Positions 1-7,729 of a stretch of 15,441 nt of DNA are shown here, in pieces. Made by a program: the position numbers and the translations under genes. The notes beneath the pieces are model-generated. The model searched no databases and was not told where the DNA came from. It saw only the letters and a program-made list of their open reading frames with translations. Each line of letters opens with the position of its first letter. The stretch's first letter is position 1. Source of the DNA: Clostridia bacterium (GTDB taxonomy: Bacteria > Bacillota > Clostridia > Christensenellales > UBA1242); assembly GCA_028702545.1 (NCBI GenBank), contig JAQVOQ010000019.1, positions 1 through 15,441 of the forward strand, given 5' to 3'.

Positions 1-251
1 ATTATCGTCGCAAAAATAAGCATCCTTCCTTTTTTGCTAAATGGATGTTTAATACGCTCTATCACGGAATTTTTAAATACAAACAAAACGGCAACAAGCG
101 TACCAATATGCAAAATTATGCTAAATAAAATTGGTGTATCCGCCACATTAAAAATTCGCTCGGCTAAAAGCAAGTGTCCACTAGAACTAACGGGCAAAAA
201 TTCGGTTAGTCCTTGAATTATTCCTAATATTATTGCAATAATTATGCTCAC
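1..251 (-). CDS. uppP: Undecaprenyl-diphosphatase UppP/BacA, N-terminal part (gene cut by window start)
   Basis: Reading the minus strand from a GTG at 251 gives an open frame that runs off the window after 83 codons. Residues 9-26 contain the UppP/BacA signature: Q13 and E17 of the (E/Q)xxxE motif, followed by LPVSSSGH at residues 19-26. The flanking stretches are hydrophobic, as expected of this integral membrane enzyme. The family removes a phosphate from undecaprenyl diphosphate to recycle the lipid carrier of peptidoglycan and other wall polymers, and often confers bacitracin tolerance. The GTG start is chosen because GAGG lies six bases upstream (258-261) and the family signature starts at the right distance. 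The gene is divergent from ychF across a 130-base gap with a perfect inverted repeat. The second half, including the arginine-containing motif, is outside the window, so integrity cannot be judged. Confidence 0.9.
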   Translation of the reverse strand, partial: MSIIIAIILGIIQGLTEFLPVSSSGHLLLAERIFNVADTPILFSIILHIGTLVAVLFVFKNSVIERIKHPFSKKGRMLIFATI

Positions 252-289
252 ACTATACCTCGCAAAATTTTTTAAATATTTATATTAGT

Positions 290-320
290 AACTAGTCAAC
301 TATATTCGTTTTGACTAGTT
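290..320. promoter_or_regulatory. Perfect 10-bp inverted repeat between uppP and ychF
   Basis: Arms AACTAGTCAA (290-299) and TTGACTAGTT (311-320) are perfect inverted copies separated by 11 bases. Each arm presents TTGACT, a -35-like hexamer, on opposite strands. On the minus strand, TTGACT (294-299) followed 17 bases later by TTTAAA (271-276) could serve uppP. The right arm touches the -35 of the ychF promoter. No T-tract follows on either strand, so a terminator is unlikely. An operator for a dimeric regulator is the most natural reading but is inference. Confidence 0.5.
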
Positions 321-347
321 GCCATTTTGTTAAAATTATTATATACT
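319..347 (+). promoter_or_regulatory. Predicted sigma-A promoter of ychF
   Basis: TTGCCA (319-324), a 17-base spacer and TATACT (342-347) lie upstream of the ychF ribosome binding site (AAGG near 369-372). The -35 shares its first two bases with the right arm of the 290-320 inverted repeat, so a protein bound there would be expected to interfere with polymerase. Confidence 0.65.
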
Positions 348-381
348 AAAAACGCTAAAAAAATAAAAAAGGATATTAAAA

Positions 382-1476
382 ATGAAATTAGGCGTTGTAG
401 GTCTACCTAATGTAGGCAAAAGCACACTCTTTAATGCAATAACAAAGGCTGGGGCGGAAAGCGCCAACTATCCTTTTTGCACAATAGAACCAAATATAGG
501 AACAGTTGCTATACCTGATAATAGGTTAGACAAATTAGAAAAAATGTATACGAGCCGTAAAAAAGTGCCGGCAGTTATTGATTTTGTTGATATTGCAGGG
601 CTTGTAAAAGGTGCGAGTAATGGAGAGGGCTTAGGCAACAAATTTTTAAGCCATATTAGAGAAGTGGATGCGCTCGTGCATGTTGTAAGATGCTTTGAAG
701 ATGAAAGCATTATTCATGTTGAAGGTAGCATAAACGCAATTCGCGATATTGAAACTATTAACTTAGAACTTATTTTATCCGACCTTGAAAGCGTTGATAA
801 GCGCATTGTAAAAGTAGAAAAACAAGCAAAAGCAGGCGACAAAGATGCTATTCGTGAACGCGACTTACTTGTTAAAATTAAAAAAACACTTGAAGCTGAA
901 AAACCTGTAAGGTCACTTGTTTTAGAAAATGAAGAAAAGCAACTATTAAAAACTTTCTTTTTAATTACGAGTAAACCTGTAATTTATGCCTGCAATATAG
1001 CAGAAGAAGAAATTAGCGATTATTCAAAAAACAAGTTTGTTAAAGCCGTGCAAGAGTATGCGGATAAAGAACAGTCACAAACAATTGTTTTAAGCGCAAG
1101 AATTGAAGAAGAGTTGGCGAGTTTAGAAGATGATGATGCCGAGATGTTTAAAGAAGAATTGGGTTTAAAAAATAGTGGTTTATCAAGCCTTATTAAAGCT
1201 AGCTATGCACTACTTGGTTTAATTAGTTATTTAACAGCAGGCGAACAAGAAGTTAAGGCGTGGACTATAACTAAAGGCACATTAGCGCCAGGTGCTGCTG
1301 GGAAAATTCACACGGATTTTGAAAAAGGTTTTATTAAAGCAGAAGTAGTGAGCTATGACGAATTAATAAAAGCCGGCAACTTTGTAAAAGCCAAAGAAGC
1401 GGGCAAAGTAAGGATTGAAGGCAAGGCTTACGAAGTTAAAGATGGCGATGTTATGCTGTTTAGATTTAATGTTTAA
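382..1476 (+). CDS. ychF: Redox-regulated ATPase/GTPase YchF (OLA1 family)
   Basis: This 364-residue protein matches the usual length of YchF, a universally conserved Obg-related P-loop NTPase that prefers ATP and is linked to ribosomes and stress responses. The Walker A/G1 motif is GLPNVGKST at residues 7-15. G3 is DIAG at 70-73 followed by LVKGAS. The G4 position reads NIAE at 205-208, the NxxE form typical of YchF rather than NKxD, which explains the relaxed guanine specificity of the family. The central part (about 130-240) fits the helical coiled insertion, and the TGS-like domain occupies about 281-363. The ATG has an AAAAGGAT ribosome binding site. It is a single-gene unit, with its own promoter and a strong terminator at 1520-1545. 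It points toward the origin, opposite to the predicted fork direction on this arm. Confidence 0.96.
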   Translation: MKLGVVGLPNVGKSTLFNAITKAGAESANYPFCTIEPNIGTVAIPDNRLDKLEKMYTSRKKVPAVIDFVDIAGLVKGASNGEGLGNKFLSHIREVDALVHVVRCFEDESIIHVEGSINAIRDIETINLELILSDLESVDKRIVKVEKQAKAGDKDAIRERDLLVKIKKTLEAEKPVRSLVLENEEKQLLKTFFLITSKPVIYACNIAEEEISDYSKNKFVKAVQEYADKEQSQTIVLSARIEEELASLEDDDAEMFKEELGLKNSGLSSLIKASYALLGLISYLTAGEQEVKAWTITKGTLAPGAAGKIHTDFEKGFIKAEVVSYDELIKAGNFVKAKEAGKVRIEGKAYEVKDGDVMLFRFNV

Positions 1477-1519
1477 AAAATTAATTTTTATCTATTTAAA
1501 ATAAATTTTAAATTACTAT

Positions 1520-1545
1520 AACCAACTTTAAAAAGTTGGTTTTTT
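1520..1545 (+). terminator. Intrinsic terminator of ychF
   Basis: Stem AACCAACTT (1520-1528) pairs perfectly with AAGTTGGTT (1533-1541) around a TAAA loop, and the run of T continues to 1545. It closes the ychF unit just before the next promoter. Confidence 0.85.
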
Positions 1546-1550
1546 ATTTG

Positions 1551-1579
1551 TTGACTTTATATCAACTTTTTAATATAAT
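1551..1579 (+). promoter_or_regulatory. Predicted sigma-A promoter of the HipS-like gene
   Basis: TTGACT (1551-1556), a 17-base spacer and a perfect TATAAT (1574-1579) lie 27 bases before the ATG at 1607. The -35 lies inside a small inverted repeat, GTTGA (1550-1554) and TCAAC (1562-1566), which could be an operator half-site pair, although five-base arms are weak evidence. Confidence 0.75.
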
Positions 1580-1606
1580 AAGAAAAGATTTTTTAAGGAG
1601 TTTTTT

Positions 1607-1936
1607 ATGCAAATACTAAGCCTACATTTTAATGCTTTTCATTTGGGCGAATTAACTTATGATAACAATTGTTATACTTTTAAACTAGATGAGGAAAGCA
1701 CAAAGATGCTTATTAAAGCGGGCGTTAATGTCGCTATTTTTGAAACTAACAAAAAAGAAATAATAACAAAAGAATTGCCCCTTGCTTTTAAACATTTTTT
1801 GCCTACAAAAGTAGATGAGTTCGTTTTAGCACAAATAGGCATTTTAAAAACAGACAGCGACTTTGAAAAACTTATTAAAGTGAGTAAACTAAATTTAAGT
1901 AAAAATAAATTCTGGTTAGAATTGAAAAAAGATTGA
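1607..1936 (+). CDS. HipS-like protein (stand-alone HipA N-terminal subdomain 1), putative
   Basis: This 109-residue protein has a strong AAGGAG site six bases before the ATG. By eye its sequence follows the N-terminal subdomain of HipA. A short first strand leads into GELTYDNN (residues 14-21), then a strand with aromatic residues (CYTFKLDE). About 40 residues later comes LPLAFKHFLP (57-66), which parallels the 'F..LLP' stretch of HipA, and the tail is charged and helical. In HipBST systems this subdomain is a separate small protein, HipS, that acts as the antitoxin of the HipT kinase. The next gene is a HipA-like kinase lacking this N-terminal part, which supports the pairing. Unlike known hip operons, a terminator and a new promoter separate the two genes, and no HipB is present. 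No enzymatic motif is visible. The assignment is inference from weak similarity plus context. Confidence 0.5.
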   Translation: MQILSLHFNAFHLGELTYDNNCYTFKLDEESTKMLIKAGVNVAIFETNKKEIITKELPLAFKHFLPTKVDEFVLAQIGILKTDSDFEKLIKVSKLNLSKNKFWLELKKD

Positions 1937-1964
1937 TTACTTATAAAATTTTTAATAAATACAT

Positions 1965-1996
1965 AAAAAACAAAGCAAAATTTGCTCTGTTTTTTT
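1965..1996 (+). terminator. Intrinsic terminator of the HipS-like gene
   Basis: The stem is AACA plus AGCAA pairing with TTGCT plus TGTT, with one A-C mismatch and an AAT loop. A run of seven or more T follows (to 1996). Its right half (TGCTCTG followed by T) is the same as that of the terminator at 3100-3131. Confidence 0.75.
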
Positions 1997-2009
1997 ATTT
2001 TATTTAATA

Positions 2010-2038
2010 TTGACTGTTGAGCAATAAACTGCTATTAT
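2010..2038 (+). promoter_or_regulatory. Predicted sigma-A promoter of the HipA-like kinase gene
   Basis: TTGACT (2010-2015), a 17-base spacer and TATTAT (2033-2038) precede the kinase ATG by about 57 bases. The spacer holds AGCA-N6-TGCT (2020-2033), and GAGCAATAAACTGCT here nearly repeats the loop region of the terminator at 3108-3121. Confidence 0.7.
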
Positions 2039-2095
2039 ACAAGTATAAATTATTATATTAAAATAAATTAAATAATGATTTAGAGGTTTAATAAA

Positions 2096-3064
2096 ATGAA
2101 TATTGATTTGCTGAAAAAAACAGTATCTAAAAATGGTTATATTCAATTAGAAAAACTACCAAAAGATAGTTTTGTGTTTTTACCAACTAAAAAAAGAAGC
2201 GTTGGTATTTTAAAGTTTAAAGATGCGAAGTTTTATTGGAAACCGAATATATATAATAATTATGATCATTTTGCAGAGATGATTTATCAATCTATTGCAA
2301 AGAAAATTGATTTACCTGCTGCAAAAACGACTTTCGCAGAATGGGGAGACACGGTCGGCACAATATCAGAAGATTTTAAACAAAATAAATATGAAGAAAT
2401 TGCCGTAAGTCAATTGATTGAAACAACTTTTAATGCTGAAACTTTGCATTATTACAACGATTTTTCTCTTGAGCAAATAGAATATGTTTTTGATAAAATG
2501 GTTGAAAAGAATGAAATTACAACTAAACAACAAGTAGAATTTTTAAATCATTTTGTTAAGACTTTAATTTTAGACATCATCCTTATGAATGAAGATAGAA
2601 ACGATAGAAATTTTTCTTTGTTGCATAAAAATAACGAGTACCTTGTTGCTCCTGTTTTTGATAATGTTGCGTGTTTATGCTTAAATTTATCAAATAATTA
2701 TCTAATTAAATCTAATTTAAAAAATAATTATAGTGCCTTTACAGATAAAAATACACCTAATAAATTTAATGAGCATTTTTTAAATGGTTACAATGAAAGT
2801 TTGCGTTTTACATACACTTCTAAAGAATCTAAATCGGTAAACAATTTAACACTTATTGCTCACAATTACCCTGAAGTTTTTGACAAAACTTTAAACACGC
2901 TTTGTACCTTAGATATAAACGAAGTTTTAAAAGAAGTTAGCACAAAACACAAAATTTTGCCAAATTCTGTTGTTTCTTGGGTAAGCAACTTATATAACAT
3001 AAGAATAAATCAAGTTAAAAAAGAGTTCAATATTTCTCCTAAAGAAGAGGAGTCAACTTTATAG
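2096..3064 (+). CDS. HipA/HipT-like serine/threonine kinase
   Basis: This 322-residue protein has an AGAGG ribosome binding site nine bases upstream. The kinase core follows the HipA fold. FYWKP at 46-50 supplies the ATP-binding lysine (K49). The helical stretch 58-73 and 'LPAAKTTFAEWGD' (73-85) match the HipA segment that follows it. The catalytic loop MNEDRNDRNFS (164-174) gives the catalytic aspartate D167 and metal-binding N172, and APVFDN (185-190) gives the second metal-binding aspartate D189, the equivalent of DFG. HipA proteins are about 440 residues; this one lacks the N-terminal subdomain, which seems to be encoded by the preceding 109-residue gene. That matches the size class of HipT. 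HipA and HipT phosphorylate aminoacyl-tRNA synthetases and arrest growth; the target here is unknown. The SxQ-type autophosphorylation motif of HipT is not evident in the loop near residues 30-38. A CtkA-like kinase is an alternative. Confidence 0.75.
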   Translation: MNIDLLKKTVSKNGYIQLEKLPKDSFVFLPTKKRSVGILKFKDAKFYWKPNIYNNYDHFAEMIYQSIAKKIDLPAAKTTFAEWGDTVGTISEDFKQNKYEEIAVSQLIETTFNAETLHYYNDFSLEQIEYVFDKMVEKNEITTKQQVEFLNHFVKTLILDIILMNEDRNDRNFSLLHKNNEYLVAPVFDNVACLCLNLSNNYLIKSNLKNNYSAFTDKNTPNKFNEHFLNGYNESLRFTYTSKESKSVNNLTLIAHNYPEVFDKTLNTLCTLDINEVLKEVSTKHKILPNSVVSWVSNLYNIRINQVKKEFNISPKEEESTL

Positions 3065-3099
3065 CATAATAATACTCTAAAAAATATAATCTTGTTTTT

Positions 3100-3131
3100 A
3101 AAAAACAGAGCATAAACTGCTCTGTTTTTTT
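3100..3131. terminator. Bidirectional terminator between the kinase gene and gyrA
   Basis: Stem ACAGAGCA (3105-3112) pairs perfectly with TGCTCTGT (3118-3125) around TAAAC. A-runs and T-runs on the two sides extend the pairing and supply a U-tract for either strand. It sits between the convergent kinase gene (ending 3064) and gyrA (ending 3137), so it should serve both. Confidence 0.85.
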
Positions 3132-3136
3132 AAAAT

Positions 3137-5719
3137 TTATTCTTCGTCGTTATCGTCAAAATTTTCCTCAGTCATATCCTCTTCAAAACTATCTTTACTA
3201 ATTGTATAATTTTGATTTGTTGCAATTTTAACTTCTTCTCCCTCGGTCAATTCTTCTGACTCAGATTCCTTTTCGCTAGTTGCAACACTAACTACTTTAT
3301 CGCCCTCATCTAGCCTCATAACCTTAACACCTTTAGTATTTCTACCTATAATGCTAATGCTATCGGCTGCTGTTCTAATAATTATACCGTCTTGAGTAAT
3401 AAGCATGATATCCTCATCAGAACTTACTTGTTTTAGGTTGACTAATCTACCTGTTTTTTCGTCAAACACGCCAGCTTTAATACCTTTGCCCGCTCTTGTT
3501 TGTAAACGATAATCTTCAATGTTTGAACGCTTGCCATAACCTTGCTCAGATATTGTTAAAATTTTATAATCTTCTTTTAGAACAATCATATCTACAACAT
3601 AATCGTCATCTGCTAGATTAATGCATTTAACGCCTTGTGTATCTCTACCCATTGAGCGAACATCGGTTTCTTTAAACCTAATACATTTGCCTTCGTTGCT
3701 TGCAACTAATACTTCAGAGTTTCCCATTGCTAATTGAACGCTGTTTAACTCATCATCTTCTACTAGTTTGATTGCAATTTTACCAACAACTCTAATACTT
3801 TCAAATTGTTTTAAATCAGTCTTTTTAATTAGTCCTTTTTTGGTTGCCATAATTAGACTACCCTCGGCATCATCTTTAAGTGGAATAATTGCTGTAACCC
3901 TTTCATTGTCCGATAGTTGTAATAAGTTAACTATAGCTCTACCTTTGGCTTGCCTTGATGCCTCTGGCACTTCGTACGCTTTTATACGATAAACTCTACC
4001 ACTATTTGTAAAGAACAATAGGTCATCATGAGAGTGAGTTACAAACATAATTTCAACATAATCTTCTTCTTTTGATTTATGTGCTGTAATTCCTCTTCCA
4101 CCTCTTCTTTGACTTCTATACTCGTTTAGAGGTTGTCTTTTTACATAACCGCCGTGAGTTAAACTAATAACAACATCGTGCTTTTCAATTAAATCGGCAA
4201 TATTGATATCAGAATAATCTATGCTAATTTGAGTTTTGCGAGGCACGCCATAGGTTTCTTTTATTGTTTGCAATTGCTCTTTAATGATATTTAACACTCT
4301 TTGAGGCTTATCTAAAATATCTATAAGGTCAGCAATTTGCTCTTTTAGACTTGCTAATTCTTCTCTTATTTTTTCAATTTCTAGTCCTGTTAAGCGTTGC
4401 AATCTCATCTCTAATATTGCATTTGCTTGAATGATTGTAAAATTAAATTTATTAACCAAATTGTCGGTAGCAACTTGTTTATCTATACTTTCTTTAATGG
4501 TTTTAATAACCGCGTCAACATTATTAAGTGCCAAAACCAAACCATCCAAAATATGTTCTTTGTCGCGTGCTTTTTCTAGGTCGTAAGCAGTTTTTCTTGT
4601 AACAACTTCTTTTTGATGTTCTAAATAATAGAAAAGCATTTCTTTTAAATTTAATACTTCTGGGTGGTCTTTAACTAATGCTAAAAATATAATCCCGTTT
4701 GATATTTGAAGTTGGGTATGTTTATATAAATAGTTTAATATCACTTGTGCATTAAAATCTTTTTTAACATCTATAACCATTCTTAAGCCATCTCTATCAG
4801 ACTCGTCTTTTAGGTCGGCTATTCCGTCTATTTTTTTATCTTTTACTAAATCAGCAATGCTTATAATTAGTTTAGATTTATTAACTTGGTAAGGAAGTTC
4901 TGTTACAATTATTCGGCTTTTTCCATTTTCGCCAAGCTCTTCAATCTCGCACTTTGCACGAATAATAACTCCACCTCTACCTGTTTTATAGGCGTGAGTA
5001 ATTGCACTTGTGCCCATAATTAAAGCCTTTGTTGGATAATCTGGTGCTGGAATAATGTTTATTAATTCGTCAACTTCAATCTCGGGATTGTCAATAAGAG
5101 CAATAACACCATCACAAACTTCTACTAGATTGTGAGGAGGGATGTTTGTTGCCATACCAACGGCGATACCATCAGAGCCGTTTACAAGTAAATTAGGAAA
5201 ATTTGCCGGTAATACCCTCGGTTGCTCTTCTGTTTCATCATAGTTTGGATAAAAATCTACCGTATTTTTGTTAATATCTTTAAGTAATTCTCCACTAATT
5301 TTGCTAAGTCTAGCTTCAGTATAACGGCTTGCCGCAGCTTTATCGCCATCCACTGAACCAAAGTTTCCGTGACCATCAACAAGGGGAGTATTAATTGAAA
5401 AGTCTTGAGCTAGTCTTACGAGAGCGTCATAAATTGCTGCATCACCGTGTGGATGATATTTACCCATAACATCGCCGACAATACGAGCACATTTTCTATA
5501 TGGTTTGTCATTAAAAACGCCCATTTCGCCCATCGTATATAAAATTCTTCTATGAACGGGTTTTAGCCCGTCTCTAACATCTGGAATAGCGCGCGAAACA
5601 TTAACCGCCATAGCATAAGCTATAAACGATTTGCTCATTTCTTCTTTAACTTCTGTTCTTATAATTTTGGTGTTATCAACAATTTTTCCAAATTCAACAC
5701 TATAATCTTGTTTTTTCAT
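3137..5719 (-). CDS. gyrA: DNA gyrase subunit A
   Basis: This 860-residue protein forms the A2B2 gyrase with GyrB and introduces negative supercoils. The catalytic tyrosine is Y133 in AASRYTEARL. The GyrA box QRRGGRG lies at 537-543, which identifies gyrase rather than ParC of topoisomerase IV, and the C-terminal beta-pinwheel repeats run from about 515 to 810. The tail after about 815 is very acidic. The quinolone-determining stretch reads HPHGDAAIYD (89-98). Alanine A94 occupies the place of E. coli Ser83, while D98 matches Asp87. The gene starts nine bases after gyrB, and its AGGAGA ribosome binding site begins in the gyrB stop codon, so the two are co-transcribed and probably translationally coupled. 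It ends at the terminator shared with the kinase gene. The assignment is secure. Confidence 0.98.
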   Translation of the reverse strand: MKKQDYSVEFGKIVDNTKIIRTEVKEEMSKSFIAYAMAVNVSRAIPDVRDGLKPVHRRILYTMGEMGVFNDKPYRKCARIVGDVMGKYHPHGDAAIYDALVRLAQDFSINTPLVDGHGNFGSVDGDKAAASRYTEARLSKISGELLKDINKNTVDFYPNYDETEEQPRVLPANFPNLLVNGSDGIAVGMATNIPPHNLVEVCDGVIALIDNPEIEVDELINIIPAPDYPTKALIMGTSAITHAYKTGRGGVIIRAKCEIEELGENGKSRIIVTELPYQVNKSKLIISIADLVKDKKIDGIADLKDESDRDGLRMVIDVKKDFNAQVILNYLYKHTQLQISNGIIFLALVKDHPEVLNLKEMLFYYLEHQKEVVTRKTAYDLEKARDKEHILDGLVLALNNVDAVIKTIKESIDKQVATDNLVNKFNFTIIQANAILEMRLQRLTGLEIEKIREELASLKEQIADLIDILDKPQRVLNIIKEQLQTIKETYGVPRKTQISIDYSDINIADLIEKHDVVISLTHGGYVKRQPLNEYRSQRRGGRGITAHKSKEEDYVEIMFVTHSHDDLLFFTNSGRVYRIKAYEVPEASRQAKGRAIVNLLQLSDNERVTAIIPLKDDAEGSLIMATKKGLIKKTDLKQFESIRVVGKIAIKLVEDDELNSVQLAMGNSEVLVASNEGKCIRFKETDVRSMGRDTQGVKCINLADDDYVVDMIVLKEDYKILTISEQGYGKRSNIEDYRLQTRAGKGIKAGVFDEKTGRLVNLKQVSSDEDIMLITQDGIIIRTAADSISIIGRNTKGVKVMRLDEGDKVVSVATSEKESESEELTEGEEVKIATNQNYTISKDSFEEDMTEENFDDNDEE

Positions 5720-5728
5720 TATCTTCTC

Positions 5729-7651
5729 CTAAACATCTAGCTCTTTTATTAGGTTTGAATTTTCATTTATAAATGCGCGCCTCAATTCTGGACTTTCTCC
5801 CATTAATGTTGAGAATATTTCGTCTGCTTCAATCGCATCATTCATAGCAATTTGCACTAGTGTTCTTTTTTCTGGGTTCATAGTAGTTTCCCACAACTGC
5901 TCGGCGTTCATTTCGCCAAGACCTTTATAACGCTGAATAGTTGTTCCCTTTTTGCCAAATTCTTCTAAGAAAACATTTAACTCTTCATCGGAATAAAAAT
6001 AATCTGTCTTTTTATTTTTAGACACTTTGTAAAGTGGTGGTTGTGCAATATAAACATGCCCTTTTTCAATTAATGGTCGCATAAATCTAAAAAAGAATGT
6101 TAACATTAAAATACGAATATGACTACCATCAACATCGGCATCGGTCATACATATAATTTTGTCATAGCGAAGTTTTGATTCATCAAATTCATCTTGAATG
6201 CCTGCGCCAAAAGCCGTAATCATAGCTTTAATTTCGTTGTTTGATAAAATTTTACCTAATCTCGCTTTTTCTACATTTAATATTTTGCCTCTAAGTGGCA
6301 AAATCGCTTGAAAACGCCTATCTCTTCCTTGTTTTGCTGTTCCTCCAGCACTATCTCCCTCTACAACATAAATCTCACATAATTTTGGGTCTTTTTCGGA
6401 ACAATCAGCAAGTTTTCCCGGTAAGGTAGTATTTTCTAGTGCGCCCTTACGCCTTGTTAAATCTCTTGCTTTTCTCGCTGCCGCTCTTGCTCTTTGAGCA
6501 CCAACGCATTTTAATATTAGATTTTTTGCTTCTTTTGGATTTTCCTCCAAAAATGCTCCAAAATCTTCCGCCATGGCTTTATCTACAATAATTCTCATCT
6601 CGGAGTTGCCTAACTTTGTTTTTGTTTGCCCTTCAAATTGCGGGTCCATAAGTTTAACGCTTACAACGGCTGTTATTCCTTCTCTTACATCATCGCCTGA
6701 TAATTTTTCATCGCTTTTTAGTACGCCTTCTTTTTCGCCATAGTTATTTATAATTCTTGTAAGTGCGTTTTTAAAGCCAACTAAGTGAGTTCCACCCTCT
6801 GTCGTGTTAATATTGTTAGCGTAAGCTTGAATATTTTCGTTATAACTGTCGTTATATTGAATAGCAATTTCTACTTGATTTGTTTTGTTTTGTTTGTTTA
6901 TATAAATAGTTTGATCAAAAAGTTTTTCCTTGCCTTTGTTTAAAAAGTCAACAAACTCAACAATTCCGCCATCAAACTTAAAGTCATCTTTTTTAGGCTT
7001 TTCTGGCCTTAAGTCTTCAATTATTATTCTAATGCTCCTGTTTAAAAACGCAATCTCTCTAAACCTTGCTTTTGTTGTATCGTAATTAAAATCCACCGTC
7101 TCAAAAATGCTATCATCTGGAAAAAAAGTGACTATTGTTCCTGTTTTTTCCGTTTTTCCAACAATTTTTAAATCTTCTTTTGGAACGCCATAATTATAAG
7201 TTTGTGAATAAATATTTCCGTTTTGAAAAATCGTTACTTCAAGAACTTTTGATAGAGCATTAACAACGGACAAACCAACACCGTGCAAACCGCCGCTAAT
7301 TTTATAGCCTTCTCCGCCGAATTTGCCTCCTGCATGAAGTTTTGTTAAAACAACCTCAACGGCTGATTTGTGCTCGCTTTTATGCATACCTGTTGGAATA
7401 CCTCTACCGTTATCAATAACAGTACAACTTTTATCTTTGTTTAAAATAACTTCAATAGTGTCACAAAAACCAGCTAGCGCTTCGTCTATGCTGTTATCTA
7501 CAACTTCTGTAATTAAGTGATGCAGTCCTCTTTCATCGGTAGAGCCTATATACATACCTGGTCTTTTTCTAACGGGGTCAAGACCCTCTAAAACCTTAAT
7601 ATCTTCCTCGTTATAATGGGTTGATTTAACTATTATATTATCTTCTTGCAT
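5729..7651 (-). CDS. gyrB: DNA gyrase subunit B
   Basis: This is the ATPase and Toprim subunit of gyrase, 640 residues from the chosen start, close to the Bacillus length. The GHKL ATPase motifs are EVVDN (49-53, catalytic E49), DNGRGIP (80-86) and GGLHGVGLS (120-128). The transducer follows. The Toprim motifs are EGDSA (431-435) and DADVD (504-508), and PLRGK (452-456) matches the Gram-positive form of the novobiocin/quinolone region. The frame is open 21 codons further to an ATG at 7714. I prefer the ATG at 7651: GGGAG lies ten bases upstream, the protein then begins like other GyrB proteins, and the upper ATG would lie within about ten bases of the predicted transcription start and lacks a ribosome binding site. 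The 21 extra codons (MRIRNAFLRS...) resemble leader sequence. Confidence 0.96.
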   Translation of the reverse strand: MQEDNIIVKSTHYNEEDIKVLEGLDPVRKRPGMYIGSTDERGLHHLITEVVDNSIDEALAGFCDTIEVILNKDKSCTVIDNGRGIPTGMHKSEHKSAVEVVLTKLHAGGKFGGEGYKISGGLHGVGLSVVNALSKVLEVTIFQNGNIYSQTYNYGVPKEDLKIVGKTEKTGTIVTFFPDDSIFETVDFNYDTTKARFREIAFLNRSIRIIIEDLRPEKPKKDDFKFDGGIVEFVDFLNKGKEKLFDQTIYINKQNKTNQVEIAIQYNDSYNENIQAYANNINTTEGGTHLVGFKNALTRIINNYGEKEGVLKSDEKLSGDDVREGITAVVSVKLMDPQFEGQTKTKLGNSEMRIIVDKAMAEDFGAFLEENPKEAKNLILKCVGAQRARAAARKARDLTRRKGALENTTLPGKLADCSEKDPKLCEIYVVEGDSAGGTAKQGRDRRFQAILPLRGKILNVEKARLGKILSNNEIKAMITAFGAGIQDEFDESKLRYDKIICMTDADVDGSHIRILMLTFFFRFMRPLIEKGHVYIAQPPLYKVSKNKKTDYFYSDEELNVFLEEFGKKGTTIQRYKGLGEMNAEQLWETTMNPEKRTLVQIAMNDAIEADEIFSTLMGESPELRRAFINENSNLIKELDV

Positions 7652-7729
7652 TTTAAATTTTCTCCCGCAAATAATTAAACTAAGCGACCTTAAAAAAGCA
7701 TTTCTAATTCGCATTTAATTCTTACTTAA

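Noticed and set aside
34..216. Plus-strand 60-codon open frame
   Set aside because: It lies opposite the minus-strand uppP frame, whose translation has the unmistakable LPVSSSGH signature; the plus frame has no family resemblance or ribosome binding site.
468..710. Minus-strand 80-codon frame inside ychF
   Set aside because: It is antisense to the G1-G3 region of ychF and has no supporting signals.
1937..2095. A hidden hipB-like antitoxin gene between the HipS-like and kinase genes
   Set aside because: The 159-base gap holds a terminator and a promoter and no usable open frame; no helix-turn-helix coding sequence fits.
3137..5719. ParC (topoisomerase IV) instead of GyrA
   Set aside because: The intact QRRGGRG box, pairing with gyrB and origin-proximal location identify gyrase.
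7652..7714. N-terminal extension of gyrB by 21 codons
   Set aside because: The upper ATG lacks a ribosome binding site and would lie about ten bases from the predicted transcription start; the ATG at 7651 has GGGAG and gives normal GyrB length.
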